Shown one piece after another: positions 33,398 through 42,776 of a stretch of DNA of 60,361 nucleotides. A program made the position numbers and the translations under genes. The stretch is from JBEKIK01 sp050013075 (GTDB lineage Bacteria > Planctomycetota > Planctomycetia > Pirellulales > Thermoguttaceae), in the NCBI GenBank assembly GCA_050013075.1, contig JBEKFZ010000015.1:1-60361 (forward strand). The letters are read 5' to 3'. The number at the start of each line of letters is the position of its first letter. Within the stretch, counting starts at the first letter, position 1. The notes under the pieces are model-generated. The model was not told the DNA's origin, ran no database searches, and saw nothing but the letters and a program-made list of their open reading frames with translations.

Positions 33398-33865
33398 ATG
33401 AAGCCGAAGTTATATCTAGAATCAACGATACCGAGTTATTTGTCTTCTTTGTTAAGCCGGGATATTATCGTGGCCGGACACCAGCAGATTACTCAGGAAT
33501 GGTGGAATAATAGGAGCAGTGATTTTGAGTTGTATATTTCGCAGTTCGTTTTGGACGAAATAGCATTGGGTAATCCCAATCAGGCCAAGAAGCGAATGAA
33601 TATGGTCAAGGGAATTCCCTTGCTTGGAATCACGGACGAGGTTTCGATACTTGCGGACGATTTGATTAAATCAGGAGTAATTCCCAAAAAAGCAGCGGCG
33701 GATTCAGCTCACATTGCTTTGGCGGCCGTACATAAGATGGATTTTTTACTTACCTGGAATTGTACGCATATTGCCAATGCCGCCATCAAAAGAAAGATCG
33801 AAAAAGTATGTCAAAAAGATCGATTCGTGTGCCCGGTGATTTGCACGCCGGAAGAGTTATTATGA
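33398..33865 (+). CDS. PIN-domain protein, probable toxin
   Basis: 155 aa. The fold is suggested by YLESTIPSYLSS at the N-terminus (acidic Glu early in strand 1), SQFVLDEI in the middle, and AADSAHIALAAVHKMDFLLTWNCTHIAN near the C-terminus, which holds the conserved Asp/His/Asn of this PIN subgroup. PIN toxins are Mg-dependent RNases. A 56-aa gene follows after 9 bp and fits as antitoxin. Lower GC than its neighbours by eye, which suggests transfer. Confidence 0.78.
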   Translation: MKPKLYLESTIPSYLSSLLSRDIIVAGHQQITQEWWNNRSSDFELYISQFVLDEIALGNPNQAKKRMNMVKGIPLLGITDEVSILADDLIKSGVIPKKAAADSAHIALAAVHKMDFLLTWNCTHIANAAIKRKIEKVCQKDRFVCPVICTPEELL

Positions 33866-33874
33866 GGCAGTATT

Positions 33875-34045
33875 ATGTTTAAAGACCCTATTGTGACGGA
33901 AGTACGCAAAAATCGTGAATCGCTCGCGGCTAAGTTCAAGTATGACATCAAGGACATCATTTGCGATGTTAAAAAAAGGGAAAAAAAATCCGGGCATAAA
34001 ATTGTTTTTTTGAATCGTAACAAAACAAATCGCATAACAAAATAG
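33875..34045 (+). CDS. Small partner of the PIN protein, probable antitoxin
   Basis: 56 aa starting MFKDPIVTEVRKNRESLAA. The pattern of DPI-x-EVRK-x-RE at the N-terminus, then F-x-YDIKDIICDVKKREKKSG, is a recurring small protein found next to PIN-domain genes. It is highly charged and helical. It lies 9 bp downstream of the toxin gene, so the two are very probably cotranscribed. The C-terminal end (NRNKTNRITK) is basic and may be altered. The gene is short enough to be missed by routine calling. Confidence 0.65.
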   Translation: MFKDPIVTEVRKNRESLAAKFKYDIKDIICDVKKREKKSGHKIVFLNRNKTNRITK

Positions 34046-34061
34046 ACCACTCACCATAATC

Positions 34062-34157
34062 ATGTCACGGAAAAAAACTGCGATTATTATCGGCATCCTT
34101 GCGGCGTGGTTTGTGCTGATCCGCTGGGTATTGCCCATGTTCGGGGTGGGTACGTGA
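34062..34157 (+). CDS. 31-aa single-pass membrane peptide
   Basis: MSRKKTAIIIGILAAWFVLI then a short C-terminal end RWVLPMFGVGT: a positively charged start, one strong hydrophobic helix and a Gly-rich end. It lies 186 bp upstream of the oxidase genes on the same strand. Small single-helix subunits (CydX-like) accompany cytochrome bd oxidases, so a comparable role is possible, but there is no sequence proof. Its reality rests on the non-random membrane-peptide composition. Confidence 0.45.
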   Translation: MSRKKTAIIIGILAAWFVLIRWVLPMFGVGT

Positions 34158-34296
34158 ATGTCGAGATCTCAGACGGCGGCTCCGCGTCGGAGCGCCGCTG
34201 CCCAGCAGGTTCAGAATATCGATGGCGCCGATAGATGACAATCGAGCCGGGCCTTTACAAACCGGCGTCCGATGATATTGTTATTTGTGCGCCTCG

Positions 34297-34331
34297 CTGA
34301 ACTCTAAACCCTGACCTCTGAACCCTCAAGG
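34297..34331. repeat. Heptamer array in the leader of the oxidase genes
   Basis: Units CTGAACT, CTAAACC, CTGACCT, CTGAACC, CTCAAGG. The last unit supplies most of the CAAGGAG SD, 10 nt before the ATG at 34344. Confidence 0.88.
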
Positions 34332-34343
34332 AGCCGACCGGCC

Positions 34344-35729
34344 ATGCATTATCCTTGGTGGTATGTTCCGCATCTGACCGCGCCCATGCTCATCGCGGTA
34401 ATTGCCACGGTGCACGTTTTGGTTTCGCATTATGCCGTGGGCGGCGGATTGTTCTTGGCCGTGGAATTGGGATACGCCTACCGCGTCAAGGATCGCGATT
34501 ACTTGGCATATCTCAAGCGTCACGCAGGCTTTTTTATTCTTCTCACCGTGGTTTTCGGCGCGATCACGGGCGTGGGCATCTGGTGGACGATCGCCCTGGC
34601 CTCGCCGTTGGCCACCGAGTTGCTCATTCGCACCTTCGTGTTCGGCTGGGCCACGGAATGGGTGTTTTTCGTGCTGGAGCTGGCGTCGGCCTTTATCGTT
34701 TATTATTGTTGGGGAAAACTGGCCGAAAAAACTCACGTGACCATGGCCTGGATTTACGCCCTGGCGGCGTGGATCAGCCTTGTACTGATTACAGGCATCA
34801 CGGCTTTCATGTCCAATCCGGGCGATTGGCTCGATAAGCGCGATTTTTGGACGGCGTTTTTCAATCCCCAATTCATTCCCCAGACGATCGCCCGAACGGG
34901 CGGGGCCCTGCTGCTGACTTCATTATACGTCTACTTTCACGCTTCGCTGGCGATAAAGGATTGCCGTTTGCGCGACATGATCGGTTCTCGATCGGCACGG
35001 CCGGCGCTGGCCGGGGCGATTATGGTTACCGTCGGCGGGCTGGGCTGGTACTTGTTTTTGCCCGAGTCGGCCAAGGCGATATTACTCGGCGTGGCCAGCT
35101 TGAATATTCTTATAGCCTTGATTTTCGCGCTTACGATTATCACGTTTTTCCTCTTGTACTTTGGTCCTTATCGCAATCCGGGCTGGCCTTCGCCGGGATT
35201 TGCCGGTGCGCTTTTCTTGTTCGGCCTGGCGGCTTTCAGCACCGGCGAATTCATTCGCGAGGCCGTGCGAAAACCTTACGTGATTTATAACGTCGTGCTG
35301 GGAAATCAAATACAACCGGATGAAGTTCCCAAGCTTCGCAACCAGGGATATTTGGAAGGCGGCGTTTGGACAAAAGCCTTCGTAGCGAAAAATTATCCAC
35401 AAACGATTAGCCAAGGCTCTATCGAAGAAAATCGGCTGCTGGAACTGCACGCGGCCGACAGGATCGGCCTGGGCAAAACCCTGTTCCAATATCATTGCAA
35501 CGACTGCCATGCCGGGGCCGTGGGTTATTCGGCGGTGGGACCGTTGTTGCGCGGTCGCTCGCGCGAGCAAGTGCGGAGCCTGATCGAGCTTTTGGACAGC
35601 TATGTTTTTATGCCCCCTTGGGCAGGCACAAGCGATGAGGCCGAACTATTGACCGATTATCTGATGAGCATTGCCCCGCACAGGCCGGAAGGAATGCGAC
35701 TGGGTTCTCAACCGCCGGAGGTGCGCTGA
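34344..35729 (+). CDS. Cytochrome bd-like oxidase subunit I with fused c-type haem domain
   Basis: 461 aa. Residues 1-320 are a CydA-like membrane core of about eight helices. Features: early His24/His29, ITGVGIWW in place of the quinol-oxidase helix, Glu105 and Glu112 in ATEWVFFVLE (compare the haem d/b595 Glu pair), and VRKPY at 308-312 where CydA has GRQPW. Residues ~365-445 form a cytochrome c domain with CNDCH (385-389) and a likely distal Met423 in FMPPW. The long quinol-binding Q-loop is not evident. It fits the bd superfamily branches that carry c haem and may take electrons from cytochrome c rather than quinol (inference). The stop overlaps the next ATG by 1 bp. Confidence 0.75.
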   Translation: MHYPWWYVPHLTAPMLIAVIATVHVLVSHYAVGGGLFLAVELGYAYRVKDRDYLAYLKRHAGFFILLTVVFGAITGVGIWWTIALASPLATELLIRTFVFGWATEWVFFVLELASAFIVYYCWGKLAEKTHVTMAWIYALAAWISLVLITGITAFMSNPGDWLDKRDFWTAFFNPQFIPQTIARTGGALLLTSLYVYFHASLAIKDCRLRDMIGSRSARPALAGAIMVTVGGLGWYLFLPESAKAILLGVASLNILIALIFALTIITFFLLYFGPYRNPGWPSPGFAGALFLFGLAAFSTGEFIREAVRKPYVIYNVVLGNQIQPDEVPKLRNQGYLEGGVWTKAFVAKNYPQTISQGSIEENRLLELHAADRIGLGKTLFQYHCNDCHAGAVGYSAVGPLLRGRSREQVRSLIELLDSYVFMPPWAGTSDEAELLTDYLMSIAPHRPEGMRLGSQPPEVR

Positions 35730-36865
35730 TGGTTTCTCAAACGCTTGTTGACGCTGCCCAGGCGGCGGGCTTGCCTGCCCCACATTGGTTCATCCAGTTC
35801 TTCAAGGTTTTGGGATTCACCCTCCATGCCGTGCCGATGAACCTTTGGTACGCCGGATTGCTCTTGGCGTTATGTTTGCACCTCGGCCGCAACCAACACG
35901 GCCGGGAGTTTGCCGCCCGGCTGATCGCTCAAATGCCCGTAATCATCGCAGTAGGCGTAAACCTGGGCATAGTGCCGTTGTTGTTCATCCAGGTGGCTTA
36001 CTATAAGTTCTTTTATCCGGCCACGATCCTGATGGCCTGGTTCTGGCTGGGGATCATCGTTCTTTTGATCCCGGCATACTACGGCGTTTATGTGTATGCT
36101 TGGGGACTGCGCAATAGCGAAACGGACATAAAAGTCTGGCGGCGTGCGGCCGGCTGGGTTGCGGCGCTATTTTTCATAGCCATTGGATTCATATTTGCCA
36201 ATGGGATGAGCCTGATGGACCACGTTGACCGCTGGGAGGAGATTTGGAGCAAAACCAATGTGGCCGGCGCTGCGTTGGGCACCGGCTTAAATCTCGGCGA
36301 TCCGACGCTCTGGCCGCGATGGCTCTTGATGTTCGGATTGGCGCTGGGCACCACGGCGGTGTGGGCATTGGCCGATACAGTGTTTTTTAATCGCAAGACC
36401 GCCGAAGAATACAATCGTTGGATTTGGAAATTCGCCAAGATTGTTTATACTGTGGGCATGATCTGGGCCGCTGCGGCGGGAACGTGGTATGTGTTCGGCA
36501 CGTGGAGCGAAGAACTTCGCAAAACCATGTTCTCCTTTCCGGCAGTTTTGCTCACTGTGCTTACGGCCCTGGCCCCGGGCTTGCCGTGGATCTTGATTGT
36601 GACCGAACGCCGTTGCCCAATCAATAAACGTCTGCTAGTCGCAGGCATAGCCTTGGCTCAATTGGGCGTGCTGGGCATAAACGCCGTCAGCCGGCAGGTG
36701 GTGCAGAACGTAAATATCGGGATGGTATTCGACGTGTTCAGCCAAAAAACCGATGTCCAATGGGGGCCGATGGCCATGTTCCTGGCCGCGCTGGTTATCG
36801 GACTGGGAATTTTGGCGTGGATGCTCGCGCAGGTGTTAAAATCCTCGGCTAATTCGCCGGGCTGA
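35729..36865 (+). CDS. Second, CydA-like membrane subunit of the oxidase
   Basis: 378 aa with about nine TM helices. The start has GGAGG 8 nt upstream and overlaps the previous stop (TGATG). The N-terminal helix KVLGFTLHAVPMNLWYAGLLLAL, with His33, resembles the first CydA helix, and GVNLGIVPLLFIQVAYYKFFYP sits where CydA's second helix would be. It therefore looks like a CydA relative more than CydB, recalling two-CydA-like-subunit arrangements. No c-type CxxCH is present. Its 3' end overlaps the convergent PEP-CTERM gene by 30 bp. Confidence 0.6.
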   Translation: MVSQTLVDAAQAAGLPAPHWFIQFFKVLGFTLHAVPMNLWYAGLLLALCLHLGRNQHGREFAARLIAQMPVIIAVGVNLGIVPLLFIQVAYYKFFYPATILMAWFWLGIIVLLIPAYYGVYVYAWGLRNSETDIKVWRRAAGWVAALFFIAIGFIFANGMSLMDHVDRWEEIWSKTNVAGAALGTGLNLGDPTLWPRWLLMFGLALGTTAVWALADTVFFNRKTAEEYNRWIWKFAKIVYTVGMIWAAAAGTWYVFGTWSEELRKTMFSFPAVLLTVLTALAPGLPWILIVTERRCPINKRLLVAGIALAQLGVLGINAVSRQVVQNVNIGMVFDVFSQKTDVQWGPMAMFLAALVIGLGILAWMLAQVLKSSANSPG

Positions 36866-39800
36866 TTTTCTCATCCAGCCTGCTGCCGCCGCGGCGATCA
36901 ACAGCATGATTAAAGTTCCCGGTTCCGGGACGGCCTGTATTGTTCCGTCGCCGAGAAGACCTCCGCCAATGGGATTGATCGTCAGTGTTGTGCCATCGCC
37001 GATGGTGAGCGTGTTTTGCACTATCGAATCTGCCGTTAGCATGCCATCTACGATAGTAATTCCCGTCCCGGTCAAATTACCGGTGACGGTAAACTCACTA
37101 TCCGCGCCCACGGTCAGAGTGCCGGAATTGGCCAAATCGGCTATGGTTGTAAAATTCCGCCCGTTAAGGACGCTGAAATTTCCTTGGTTATCTGAGAGGG
37201 TATTGATCTTGGTAAATATTGATCCGACGCCATCTAAAGTCACACTGCCTTGGTTTGTGGTTATGTTGCCGCCAGTTGTTATGTCCAGCGTAGAATTGGA
37301 CCTCACATTCCATGTGCCGCCGGTTAGCGTATTGCCGACTAATTGTGTCACTCCACCCTGAAGAATAAGTGTTCCTGTTTGTACTTCCACCGTGCCGGTG
37401 TTGTTCATCGCGAAGCTGATGTTGATTGTGCCCGTTTGGGGCGCTGCGTAAAACATGCCGTAATTGTTTATCGTCGGCGCGGTTCCGACGTCGTTGATAA
37501 ACCAGGTGGGTCCTTGCAGGGTTACAGTTGCTCCCGTTTGGTTGTTAAAGACCGCGCCGTTTCTGCCGTAAAGGTGCGTATTGGTGTAAAAGCTAGACGA
37601 GAAGTAAGGGGAAAACACACTCGCGCCCATGTTGGTCAGCGTATGGCCGTCGAGAATCAGATCGCCGTTAAAATAATTGATGCCTCCTTGTGTCACGGTC
37701 GTGCCGTTGTCGCTCATCGTGCCGCCGGTCCAGTTAAAGGATCCGGTAAAAGTCACCGTACCCGTGCCGTTTAAGGTCCCTAGGGTGAAATTGAACTTTC
37801 CAGGGATGGTCTTTGGGGAATTGAACGAAACCGTGGCCCCACTAAAATTGATGGTCCCCGAGTTGGCGAAGGTTGCTCCGGATAGGTTGTGCGTCCCGCC
37901 GGTAAAACCTAAAGTAGCGTAAGAAGCAACGTTAAATGTCCCACTGCTTGTTCCCCCTCCTGAAAGATTCATTACCGTGCCCGTCCCATTTACTTGCACC
38001 GCTCCAGTGTTGTTCATTGCGAACTCGATCTGGATTGGGCAGCCCGTCACGAGATTCGCGTAAAACGTGCCGTAATTGTTTATCGTAGGCGCGGTTCCGC
38101 TGTCGTTGATGAAATAGGTCGGTCCTTGCAGGTATAGATACGTTCCCGATTGGTTGTTAAAGATCGCGCCATTTCTGCCATACAGATACGTAGTAGTACC
38201 AAGCGACCCGTCGGCGGAGGAAAACCAGGTCGTGCCTATATTGGTCAGCGTACGGCCGTCGAGAATTAGATCGCCGTAGAAATAATTGACGCCTCCCCCT
38301 ATCACGGTTGTGCCGTTGCCGCTCATCGTGCCGCCGGTCCAGTAAAAAGTTCCGGTAAAAGTCTCCGTGCCCGTGCCGTTTAAGGTCCCTAGACTAAAAT
38401 TGACCCTTCCAGGGATGCTCTTTGGGGAATTGAATGAAACCGTGGCCCCGCCAAAATTGATGGTCCCCGAGTTGTTGAACGTCGCTCCGGATAGGTTGTG
38501 CGTCCCGCCGGTAAAACCCAAGGTAGCGCCGGAGTTAACGAAAAATGTTCCACTGCTTGTTCCCCCGCCTGAAAGATTCATTACCGTGCCCGTCCCATTT
38601 ACTTGCACCGTGCCGGTGTTGTTCATGGCGAACTCGATGTCGATTGGGCAGCCTGTCTGGGGATTCGTGGAAAACGTGCCATAATTGTTTATCGTAGGCA
38701 GGGTTCCGCTGTCGTTGATAAACCAGGTCGGTCCTTGCAGGTATAGATACGCTCCCGATTGGTTGTTAATAATCGCGCCGTTTCTGCCATATAGATGTGT
38801 ATTGGTGTAAATGGTGTAAGGGGAAAATGTAGACGATCCCGTGTTGGTCAGCGTGCGACCGTCGAGAATCAGATTGCCGTAGAAATAATTGGTGCCTCCC
38901 TGTGTCACGGTCGTGCCGTTGCCGCTCATCGTGCCGCCGGTCCAGTTAAACGATCCGGTAAAAGTCATCGTGCCCGTGCCGTTAAATGTCCCTAGACTGA
39001 AATTGACCTTTCCAGGGATGCTCTTTGGGGAATTGAATGAAACAATGGCCCCACTAAAATTGATGGTCCCCGAGTTGGTGAAGGTCGCTCCGGATAGGTT
39101 GTGCGCCCCGTCGGTAAAACCTAAGGTAGCGTAAGAAGCAACGGTAAATGTCCCACTACTTGTTCCCCCTCCTGAAAGATTCATTACCGCGCCCGTGCCA
39201 TTTACTATCACCGTTCCGGTGTTGTTCATGGCGAACTCGATCTCGACTGGGCAGCCCGTCTGGGCATTCATGCCGAACGTGCCGTAATTGTTTATCGTAG
39301 GCGCGGTTCCGCCGTCGTTGATGAACCATGTCGGTCCTTGCAGGATTACAGTTGCTCCCAATTGGTTGTTAAAGATCGCGCCGTTTCTGCCATACAGGCG
39401 CGTATCGGTGCAAAAGCTAGACGAGAAGTAAGGGGAAAACGCAGTCTGGCCCGTGTTGGTCATCGTGCGGCCGTCGAGAATCAGATCGTCGTAGAAATAA
39501 TTGGTGCTTCCCTGTATCAGGGTCGTGCCGTTGCCGCTCATCGTGCCGCCGGTCCAGTTCAAGAGTCCGGTAAAAGTCACCGTGCTCGTGCTGCTTAAGG
39601 TTCCTAGACCGAAATTGACTATTCCGGAGATAGTCGTTGGAGAATTAGATGAAACCGTGGCCCCGTAAAAATTAATGGTCCCCGAGTTGCTGAACGTCGC
39701 TCCGGATAGGTTGTACGTCCCGCCGGTGAATCCCAAGGTAGCGCCGGAAGCAATGGTAAATGCCCCACTTTTTGTTCCTCCGCCTGCAAGGTTTAATCCA

Positions 39801-40243
39801 CCTGTCCCTGCAATGGAAACGATATTAGCGCCCAAATTGACGGGCCGGGAGATTGTTTGAGTGTCAGAAGAGTTCGATGAACGGACAAGTCCGCCCGAAC
39901 CTATGGTAAGGGCGCCTGAACTCCCGTCGATTGTAAAGTTAGTGGCGGTGTCCAAGAGCAGACCGCCCACGCTGCGATCGCCGCCGAGATCAATGGTGTT
40001 GCCGGAGGATAGGCCGATGTCGGTGAACAGCGCGGTCTGAGTAGCATCGGGCACGCCGCTAGGATCCCAATTGTTCGAAGCGCCCCATAGCAAGTTGCCG
40101 ACGCCATTGCTCCAGGTTTCAATACTGGCTGCCGGAACAGAGGGAGTTATCGAACAATATAACAGTATCAGCGGAATAACAGAAAATAAAAATTTTATCC
40201 GAAGGATACAGCGAGAACTTGATGACATGACTGAATAAAACAT
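36836..40243 (-). CDS. PEP-CTERM-anchored repeat protein
   Basis: 1135 aa from ATG 40243, preceded by GAGGGGGG 8 nt upstream; in-frame codons further 5' are excluded. A signal peptide (FLFSVIPLILLYCSITPSVPAAS) leads into beta-helix-like Gly/Thr/Asn-rich sequence built of about four repeats of ~200 residues. Each has NWTGGTMSGNGTT, LILDGRTLTN, LYGRNGA, LQGPTWFIND, TINNYGTF and LSGGGTSSGTF. The C-terminus VPEPGTLIMLLIAAAAAGWMRK is a PEP-CTERM sorting signal, recognised by an exosortase. A large surface or matrix protein; ligand unknown. Confidence 0.88.
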   Translation of the reverse strand: MFYSVMSSSSRCILRIKFLFSVIPLILLYCSITPSVPAASIETWSNGVGNLLWGASNNWDPSGVPDATQTALFTDIGLSSGNTIDLGGDRSVGGLLLDTATNFTIDGSSGALTIGSGGLVRSSNSSDTQTISRPVNLGANIVSIAGTGGLNLAGGGTKSGAFTIASGATLGFTGGTYNLSGATFSNSGTINFYGATVSSNSPTTISGIVNFGLGTLSSTSTVTFTGLLNWTGGTMSGNGTTLIQGSTNYFYDDLILDGRTMTNTGQTAFSPYFSSSFCTDTRLYGRNGAIFNNQLGATVILQGPTWFINDGGTAPTINNYGTFGMNAQTGCPVEIEFAMNNTGTVIVNGTGAVMNLSGGGTSSGTFTVASYATLGFTDGAHNLSGATFTNSGTINFSGAIVSFNSPKSIPGKVNFSLGTFNGTGTMTFTGSFNWTGGTMSGNGTTVTQGGTNYFYGNLILDGRTLTNTGSSTFSPYTIYTNTHLYGRNGAIINNQSGAYLYLQGPTWFINDSGTLPTINNYGTFSTNPQTGCPIDIEFAMNNTGTVQVNGTGTVMNLSGGGTSSGTFFVNSGATLGFTGGTHNLSGATFNNSGTINFGGATVSFNSPKSIPGRVNFSLGTLNGTGTETFTGTFYWTGGTMSGNGTTVIGGGVNYFYGDLILDGRTLTNIGTTWFSSADGSLGTTTYLYGRNGAIFNNQSGTYLYLQGPTYFINDSGTAPTINNYGTFYANLVTGCPIQIEFAMNNTGAVQVNGTGTVMNLSGGGTSSGTFNVASYATLGFTGGTHNLSGATFANSGTINFSGATVSFNSPKTIPGKFNFTLGTLNGTGTVTFTGSFNWTGGTMSDNGTTVTQGGINYFNGDLILDGHTLTNMGASVFSPYFSSSFYTNTHLYGRNGAVFNNQTGATVTLQGPTWFINDVGTAPTINNYGMFYAAPQTGTINISFAMNNTGTVEVQTGTLILQGGVTQLVGNTLTGGTWNVRSNSTLDITTGGNITTNQGSVTLDGVGSIFTKINTLSDNQGNFSVLNGRNFTTIADLANSGTLTVGADSEFTVTGNLTGTGITIVDGMLTADSIVQNTLTIGDGTTLTINPIGGGLLGDGTIQAVPEPGTLIMLLIAAAAAGWMRKSARRISRGF
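37360..39775 (-). repeat. ~600-bp coding repeats in the PEP-CTERM gene
   Basis: The GAAAGATTCATTACCG block recurs at 37962, 38571 and 39174 (spacings 609 and 603 bp), with a diverged fourth copy near 39780. Surrounding blocks (for example CCGTCGAGAATCAGATCG) follow the same spacing. High nucleotide identity makes copy-number change by recombination likely. Confidence 0.85.
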
Positions 40244-40512
40244 ATCGCACCCCCCTCGTATATAGCCATGATACGGTAAATAGACGTAGACGGGATTATT
40301 TATAACAAAAAATCTAAACCAAGTCAAATAACTTGTGAAACATTTTAATGCTTGCTCTTGCCATGACTTTATTGTCAGATTAACGTTCATTCGTATAAAA
40401 TTCGTTTCTCAAACTAGTAGCCGAAGTTTTGCAATTTACTCCCGCACCTTTTGGTGTAGGGGACATTGAATCTATAAATTTGCAAAACTCCAGTAATTGC
40501 GGGGATTTCGCT

Positions 40513-42657
40513 ATGTTTTTGTTTTATTGCATTTGCCCAATGATCGGAAGCTTTTTGATTTCGATTTTCATTTCGCCGGTATCTGCCGGTGAGAATCGGC
40601 TTGTTTATCCGGAGACTCGGCGGGTGGAACAGGTGGATGAGCTTCACGGCGTCAAGGTGGCCGATCCTTATCGCTGGCTGGAACAGGACGTGCGAGGCTC
40701 GAAAGAGGTGGCCGATTGGGTGGCGGCCGAAAACAAGCTCACGTTCGGCTATCTGGAAGCGATTCCGCAGCGGGAAAAGATCCACCGCCGGCTGACCGAA
40801 CTTTGGAACTTTGCCCAGTATTCCGGGGCCGTGAAAGAAGGCGGAAGATACTATTTTCTCAAGAACGACGGCCTGCAAAACCAAGCGGTCCTTTATCGCT
40901 TGGACGCGCTGGACGGCGAGCCGAAGGTGCTCCTGGACCCGAACAAATGGTCCAAGGACGGCACCATCGCCTTGCAGGGAGTGACTTTCAGCGACGACGG
41001 AAAATACGCGGCCTACGGCCGCGCCGAAGCGGGCTCGGATTGGGCCACCTGGTACGTGATGGAAATCGAGTCGGGCAAAATCCTGCCCGATGAACTCAAG
41101 TGGACCAAGTTCACCCGGGCCGCCTGGACCAAAGACGGGCGGGGCTTTTTCTACAGCCGCTTCGAGGAGCCGCGGCCCGGGGCCATGTATCAGGCCCTTA
41201 ACTTCAACAACAAACTCTATTATCACAAGGTCGGCACGCCGCAATCGGACGACGTGCCGGTCTACTATCGGCCCGAGCATCCAGATTGGCTCTACAGCGG
41301 ACAGGTCAGCGACGACGGCCGATACTTGGTCATTACCATCGAATTGGGAAGCTCCGAGCGATACCGCATTGCCGTGAAGGACCTGACCGAGATGTACTCC
41401 ATGCCCGTGGAGATAATCGACAACTTCGACAACGAATATACTTATGTGGGCAACGACGGCCAGGTATTGTTTTTTAAAACCGATCTCGACGCCCCGCGCC
41501 GCCGGCTCATAGCCATCGACCTTGGCAAGCCCAAGCGGGCGGATTGGAAGGAAATCGTTCCCCAAGCCGAAGGGACCTTGACGCAGGCGAGTTTTGTCGC
41601 CGACCGGTTCATCGCCTCGTATCTGAAGGATGTTTTGCCGCAGGTGAAGGTTTTTGCCATTGACGGCCGCTTTGTCCGCGATGTGGAATTTCCCGGCATC
41701 GGCGCGGTGACGGGATTTTCGGGCAAGCGAACCGACATCGAGACGTTTTACGCGTTTTCCAGTTTTGCTACCCCGCCGAGCATCTATCACTACAACGTCA
41801 TTACCGGGATAAGCCGCCTGTTCCGCCGGGCCGAGGCGAAAATCAATCCCGATGATTATGAAGTCAAACAGGTTTTTTATAAGAGCAAGGACGGCACACG
41901 CGTGCCGATGTTCATCGCCCATAAAAAAGGCGTCAAGCTCGACGGCGCGAATCCGACGCTGCTTTATGGTTATGGGGGATACAACATTTCCCTGCCGCCG
42001 GTATTTTCCATCGGCCGCGTGGCCTGGATGGAGATGGGCGGTGTTTATGCCCAGGCGAATCTGCGCGGCGGTGGCGAATACGGCGAGGCCTGGCATCTGG
42101 CGGGCACGAAACTGCAAAAGCAAAACGTTTTCGACGATTTCATTGCCGCGGCCCAGTGGCTAATCAACAATAAATACACCCGGTCCGACAAACTCGCCAT
42201 CCAAGGCGGCAGCAACGGCGGACTCCTGGTCGGCGCGGTCATGACGCAGCGTCCCGAACTCTTTGGCGCATGTCTGCCGGCCGTGGGCGTGATGGACATG
42301 CTCCGCTTCCACCTCTTTACCGAAGGCCGAACCTGGACCGAGGATTTTGGCTCTCCGGATAATCCCCAGCAGTTTAAGGCGATACTGGCCTATTCGCCGT
42401 ATCACAATCTGAAGCCCGGCACGCGCTATCCGGCCACGCTTGTGACCACGGCCGACACCGACGACCGCGTAGTGCCCGGCCATAGTTTCAAATTCATCGC
42501 CGAATTGCAGCGCGATCAGGCGGGCGACGCCCCGGTGCTAATACGCATCGAAACCCGCGCCGGCCACGGCGGAGGCATGCCGGTAAGCAAAAAAATCGAA
42601 GAAACCGCCGACCTCTGGGCATTCCTGGTAAATAATCTGGGAATGAAGTTGCCGTGA
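40513..42657 (+). CDS. Secreted prolyl oligopeptidase (peptidase S9A)
   Basis: 714 aa from ATG 40513, with GGGGA 7 nt upstream; a signal-like segment runs through FLISIFISPVSAG. The N-terminal YPETRRVEQVDELHGVKVADPYRWLE is the S9A signature, followed by a beta-propeller. The C-terminal alpha/beta-hydrolase domain has the nucleophile Ser in QGGSNGGLL, Asp in TADTDDRVVPGHS and His in RAGHGGG. It cleaves short peptides after proline, probably in the periplasm. Complete. A 569-codon antisense open frame over it is judged a shadow. Confidence 0.93.
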   Translation: MFLFYCICPMIGSFLISIFISPVSAGENRLVYPETRRVEQVDELHGVKVADPYRWLEQDVRGSKEVADWVAAENKLTFGYLEAIPQREKIHRRLTELWNFAQYSGAVKEGGRYYFLKNDGLQNQAVLYRLDALDGEPKVLLDPNKWSKDGTIALQGVTFSDDGKYAAYGRAEAGSDWATWYVMEIESGKILPDELKWTKFTRAAWTKDGRGFFYSRFEEPRPGAMYQALNFNNKLYYHKVGTPQSDDVPVYYRPEHPDWLYSGQVSDDGRYLVITIELGSSERYRIAVKDLTEMYSMPVEIIDNFDNEYTYVGNDGQVLFFKTDLDAPRRRLIAIDLGKPKRADWKEIVPQAEGTLTQASFVADRFIASYLKDVLPQVKVFAIDGRFVRDVEFPGIGAVTGFSGKRTDIETFYAFSSFATPPSIYHYNVITGISRLFRRAEAKINPDDYEVKQVFYKSKDGTRVPMFIAHKKGVKLDGANPTLLYGYGGYNISLPPVFSIGRVAWMEMGGVYAQANLRGGGEYGEAWHLAGTKLQKQNVFDDFIAAAQWLINNKYTRSDKLAIQGGSNGGLLVGAVMTQRPELFGACLPAVGVMDMLRFHLFTEGRTWTEDFGSPDNPQQFKAILAYSPYHNLKPGTRYPATLVTTADTDDRVVPGHSFKFIAELQRDQAGDAPVLIRIETRAGHGGGMPVSKKIEETADLWAFLVNNLGMKLP

Positions 42658-42776
42658 TAAGTCGGTAAATAATGATAGCAATATTCGAACTTAAAAAATG
42701 ACTCCTGACTCAGCTTATCACATTATGCTATAAATATAATTTTAATTCAGATTATTTCCCAATGAATAAGGATTAA

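Noticed and set aside
37360..39775. CRISPR or mobile repeats from the regular 600-bp spacing
   Set aside because: The repeats are in frame and encode a repetitive beta-rich surface domain ending in a PEP-CTERM signal.
40414..42123. 569-codon open frame antisense to the prolyl oligopeptidase gene
   Set aside because: It mirrors the codon bias of a strongly supported S9A gene with complete catalytic triad; its translation shows no domain or membrane pattern.
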